In this document: in pieces, positions 5,693 through 7,654 of the stretch
Position numbering within the stretch: position 1 is the stretch's first letter
How the letters are laid out: each line of letters opens with the position of its first letter
From: an uncultured bacterium
GTDB taxonomy: Bacteria; Chloroflexota; Anaerolineae; JACIWP01
Length of the DNA: 7,654 nucleotides
Reading direction: 5' to 3'
NCBI GenBank assembly: GCA_903872005.1
Contig: CAIQJD010000775.1
Location: forward strand, 1-7,654
Translations under genes and position numbers: made by a program
Notes under the pieces: generated by a model
The model's input: only the letters and a program-made list of their open reading frames with translations
Databases searched by the model: none
Told to the model about the DNA's origin: nothing

Positions 5693-6574
5693 ATGGCGCA
5701 CGTGCTCGTGATGACGACCGACAAACTGGATATCTTGCCGGCGATCCTGGCCCGCTGGCGCGAGGTCGGCGTGCCCGGCGCGACCATCTTACGCAGCGTG
5801 GGCAGCTTCCGCGCCGCCTCGTGGCTAGAGCGCGTCGGGCAATCCATGCTCGGCGGAGCCTTCGATTCGGAAGAGCTGCAGCAACGCACCCTCATCGCCG
5901 TCATTGAAGAGGATGCCGTGCTGGAAGCAGCCATTGCTGAGGCGGAACGCCTGATCGGCGGATTCGATCAGCCGAAAAGCGGTATCCTCTTCGTCTTCCC
6001 CGCGCCGCGCGTCCTGGGCCTGCATAAGCGCCGGCCGCCCAGTCCTGAGCAGATCGTCGCCAGCGCGCCGGCCGCCGCGGACGCCTGGGCGCGCCTGCGC
6101 GCCGCGCCCATCGAGACGGCGCTGCCCCAGTGGCGGCGCCTGCCGGCGCTGGTCGGCCCCGACGCGCCCCTCACGACCGTGGCTGCGGCGATGGCCGAGC
6201 GGCCGGACATGCGTATCGCCGGCGTCGTTAATCCCGAAGGCCGGCTCGTCGGCGTCATCCGCCTGGAAGCCCTGGCTTCCGACCTTTTCATCGAATGGAT
6301 GCCCGAAGAGTTTTTGAGCCGCGTCGCCGATCTGGATCAGACCTTGCAATACGCCGACAGTCTGAAGCATCGCACCGCGGCCGACGTGATGGACAAGCCG
6401 GTCAGCGCCCGACCGACCGATGTCGTGCGCGAGGCGTTCCGACGGATGCAGGATGCGCGGTTACCGGCCATCCCCCTGGTGGACGAGGCCCAGCGCGTCG
6501 TTGGCTGCGTCGGGCTGTTGGAACTGCTGGCCCTCTTCACCGCGCACGGCGCGCCGACCGAAGGAACGCATTGA
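5693..6574 (+). CDS. PII-like domain fused to a CBS-domain pair, putative transporter regulator
   Basis: Of 293 residues, the first ~112 match the PII (GlnB/GlnK) plan: beta MAHVLVMTTD, then KLDILPAILARWREVGVPGA (11-30), strand TILRSVGSFR (31-40), a T-loop-like insert (about 41-63), strand RTLIAVIEED (65-74), a helix to about 90, and the typical last strand GILFVFPAPRVLGL (97-110), comparable to GlnB IFVFDVARVIRI. A linker leads to CBS1 (about 148-200, with IAGVVNPEGRLVGVIRLEAL) and CBS2 (about 226-284, with TAADVMDKPV and PAIPLVDEAQRVVG). CBS pairs usually bind adenine nucleotides, and PII-type trimers often gate transporters. The ATG at 5693 fits the PII start. A GTG at 5657 is possible in frame but would overlap the previous gene; the SD is weak (AAGGA 12 nt upstream). 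The next gene starts 1 nt after its stop. The PII assignment is by eye, from motif order; the CBS pair is firmer. Confidence 0.8.
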   Translation: MAHVLVMTTDKLDILPAILARWREVGVPGATILRSVGSFRAASWLERVGQSMLGGAFDSEELQQRTLIAVIEEDAVLEAAIAEAERLIGGFDQPKSGILFVFPAPRVLGLHKRRPPSPEQIVASAPAAADAWARLRAAPIETALPQWRRLPALVGPDAPLTTVAAAMAERPDMRIAGVVNPEGRLVGVIRLEALASDLFIEWMPEEFLSRVADLDQTLQYADSLKHRTAADVMDKPVSARPTDVVREAFRRMQDARLPAIPLVDEAQRVVGCVGLLELLALFTAHGAPTEGTH

Positions 6575-6575
6575 G

Positions 6576-7654
6576 ATGCAAACGATCATCGCCGCCGTCG
6601 TCTTCCTGTTGGTCTATGCCGCCATCGTTTCGGAGAAAGTGAACCGGACGCTGGCGGCCCTGGCCGGCGCAGTGCTGATCATCGCGCTGGGCGTGCTCAA
6701 CCAGGAAGAAGCCTTCCGCGCCATTGACCTCAACGTCATCTTCCTGTTGGTGGGGATGATGGTCATCGCCGGCATCATCGGCGAGACCGGCGTCTTCCAA
6801 TGGATGGCCGTCCAGGCAGTGCGCGCCGGCCGCGGCCGGCCTTTTCCCATCCTGGTCGTGCTCTGTCTGGTCACGGCTCTCACCTCGGCCCTGCTCGACA
6901 ATGTCACGGTAGTCGTCCTGATCGCGCCGGTCACGCTCTACATCGCCTCGCACCTGCGCCTCAGCCCGGCGGTCTTCCTCATCGCCGAGACCCTGGCGGC
7001 CAACATCGGCGGCGCGGCGACGCTGATCGGCGACCCGCCCAATATCCTGATCGCCAGCGCGGCCAACCTGGATTTCTTGGCCTTCGCCGGCGCGATGCTC
7101 CCCATCGCGCTCCTCAACTTGGCGGCGATGTTGGGCGTGCTCTATGGGCTGACGCGCGCCGAATGGCGCAAGCTGCCGGCCGGCCGCGCCGGCATCGAGT
7201 TGGACGCCAGGAGTCTCATCACCAACGCGCCGTTGCTGCGTAAGGCGCTCGCCGTCATGGCCCTGGCGTTGTTGGGATTCGGTTTTCACGGCGCGCTGCA
7301 CCTGGAAGCGGCCACCATTGCGCTCAGCGGAGCCACGCTGCTGCTCCTCTGGTCACGGCGCGACCCGCATCCCTGCTTCAGTCAGATCGAGTGGACAACG
7401 CTCTTCTTCTTCATCGGCCTGTTCATCCTGGTGGAAGGGCTGGTGAAGGTGGGGCTGATCGCCCGCGCCGCTGATGCGATCTTGCATTTGACCGGCGGGA
7501 ACCTGCGCCTGACTACCACGGCATTGCTCTGGTTCTCCGCCCTGACTTCGGGGATTGTGGACAATATTCCTTATACGGCGACCATGCTGCCCCTGGTGGA
7601 AAGTCTGGGCAGAGCGATGTCGGAGCGGCCCTTGTGGTGGGCGCTGGCCATGAG
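6576..7654 (+). CDS. ArsB/NhaD-type (IT superfamily) ion permease, C-terminus beyond the window
   Basis: Polytopic inner-membrane transporter of the ArsB/NhaD/P-protein/CitT group, which moves anions (arsenite, dicarboxylates) or exchanges Na+/H+. The visible 359 residues begin with a membrane helix (TIIAAVVFLLVYAAIVSE) and contain the diagnostic pair of re-entrant motifs. The first half has TSALLDNVTVVVLIAPVT (103-120) and GGAATLIGDPPNILIASAA (145-163). The start of the second half has TSGIVDNIPYTATMLPL (324-340). LIGDPPN and the two DN motifs (D108-N109, D329-N330) are the family's ion/substrate-site signatures. The family is usually about 420-450 residues, so roughly 70-90 are missing. The ATG at 6576 follows AAGGAA by 9 nt and lies 1 nt after the PII-CBS stop, implying translational coupling. 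The family is firm; the substrate is undetermined. Confidence 0.9.
   Translation, partial: MQTIIAAVVFLLVYAAIVSEKVNRTLAALAGAVLIIALGVLNQEEAFRAIDLNVIFLLVGMMVIAGIIGETGVFQWMAVQAVRAGRGRPFPILVVLCLVTALTSALLDNVTVVVLIAPVTLYIASHLRLSPAVFLIAETLAANIGGAATLIGDPPNILIASAANLDFLAFAGAMLPIALLNLAAMLGVLYGLTRAEWRKLPAGRAGIELDARSLITNAPLLRKALAVMALALLGFGFHGALHLEAATIALSGATLLLLWSRRDPHPCFSQIEWTTLFFFIGLFILVEGLVKVGLIARAADAILHLTGGNLRLTTTALLWFSALTSGIVDNIPYTATMLPLVESLGRAMSERPLWWALAM

Noticed and set aside
6825..6840. Perfect 16-bp palindrome GCCGGCCGCGGCCGGC followed by CTTTT inside the transporter gene
   Set aside because: It encodes a normal loop of the transporter (AGRGRP), so termination there would be harmful. It is explained by clustered GCCGGC motifs and Ala/Gly/Arg codons.

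Overview
The window is GC-rich DNA from a bacterial chromosome. It most resembles a Chloroflexota (Anaerolineae/Caldilineae-like) genome. The best clue is the solute-binding lipoprotein, whose tether after the lipid-modified cysteine is a run of Val/Glu/Lys repeats, a style I associate with that phylum. This assignment is an inference from style, not a database match.

Left half, minus strand (read right to left from about 3516 to 1): a carbohydrate-uptake unit. A GntR/UTRA-family regulator (2647-3375) is followed by an extracellular sugar-binding lipoprotein (1053-2480) and a MalF-type ABC permease (979 down to the window edge). A perfect 15-bp hairpin separates the lipoprotein and permease genes. 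The permease carries an apparent frameshift inside its EAA loop near position 82, so as written it would not make an intact membrane subunit. The second permease, the ATPase and any glycoside hydrolases must lie beyond the left edge or elsewhere, and the sugar cannot be named.

Middle (3376-3641): a 266-bp divergent control region. It holds two well-formed sigma-70-type promoters placed back to back. The leftward one has an A-tract just upstream of its -35 box and a palindrome at its predicted start point, a plausible autoregulatory operator for the GntR protein.

Right half, plus strand: four tightly spaced genes that look like one transcription unit. They encode a DegV/FakB-family fatty-acid-binding protein (3642-4487), a 375-residue GNAT-like acyltransferase (4563-5690), a protein fusing a PII-like domain to a CBS pair (5693-6574), and an ArsB/NhaD-type (IT superfamily) ion transporter (6576 to the right edge). 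The first gap contains a strong GC hairpin; the other two gaps are 2 and 1 nt. The most interesting feature is the PII-CBS protein directly coupled to the transporter. It suggests a nucleotide-sensing, PII-style regulator for an ArsB/NhaD permease, by analogy with GlnK-AmtB and SbtB-SbtA.

I saw no RNA genes, insertion sequences, CRISPR arrays or attachment sites. The palindrome GCCGGC is strikingly over-represented across the window.
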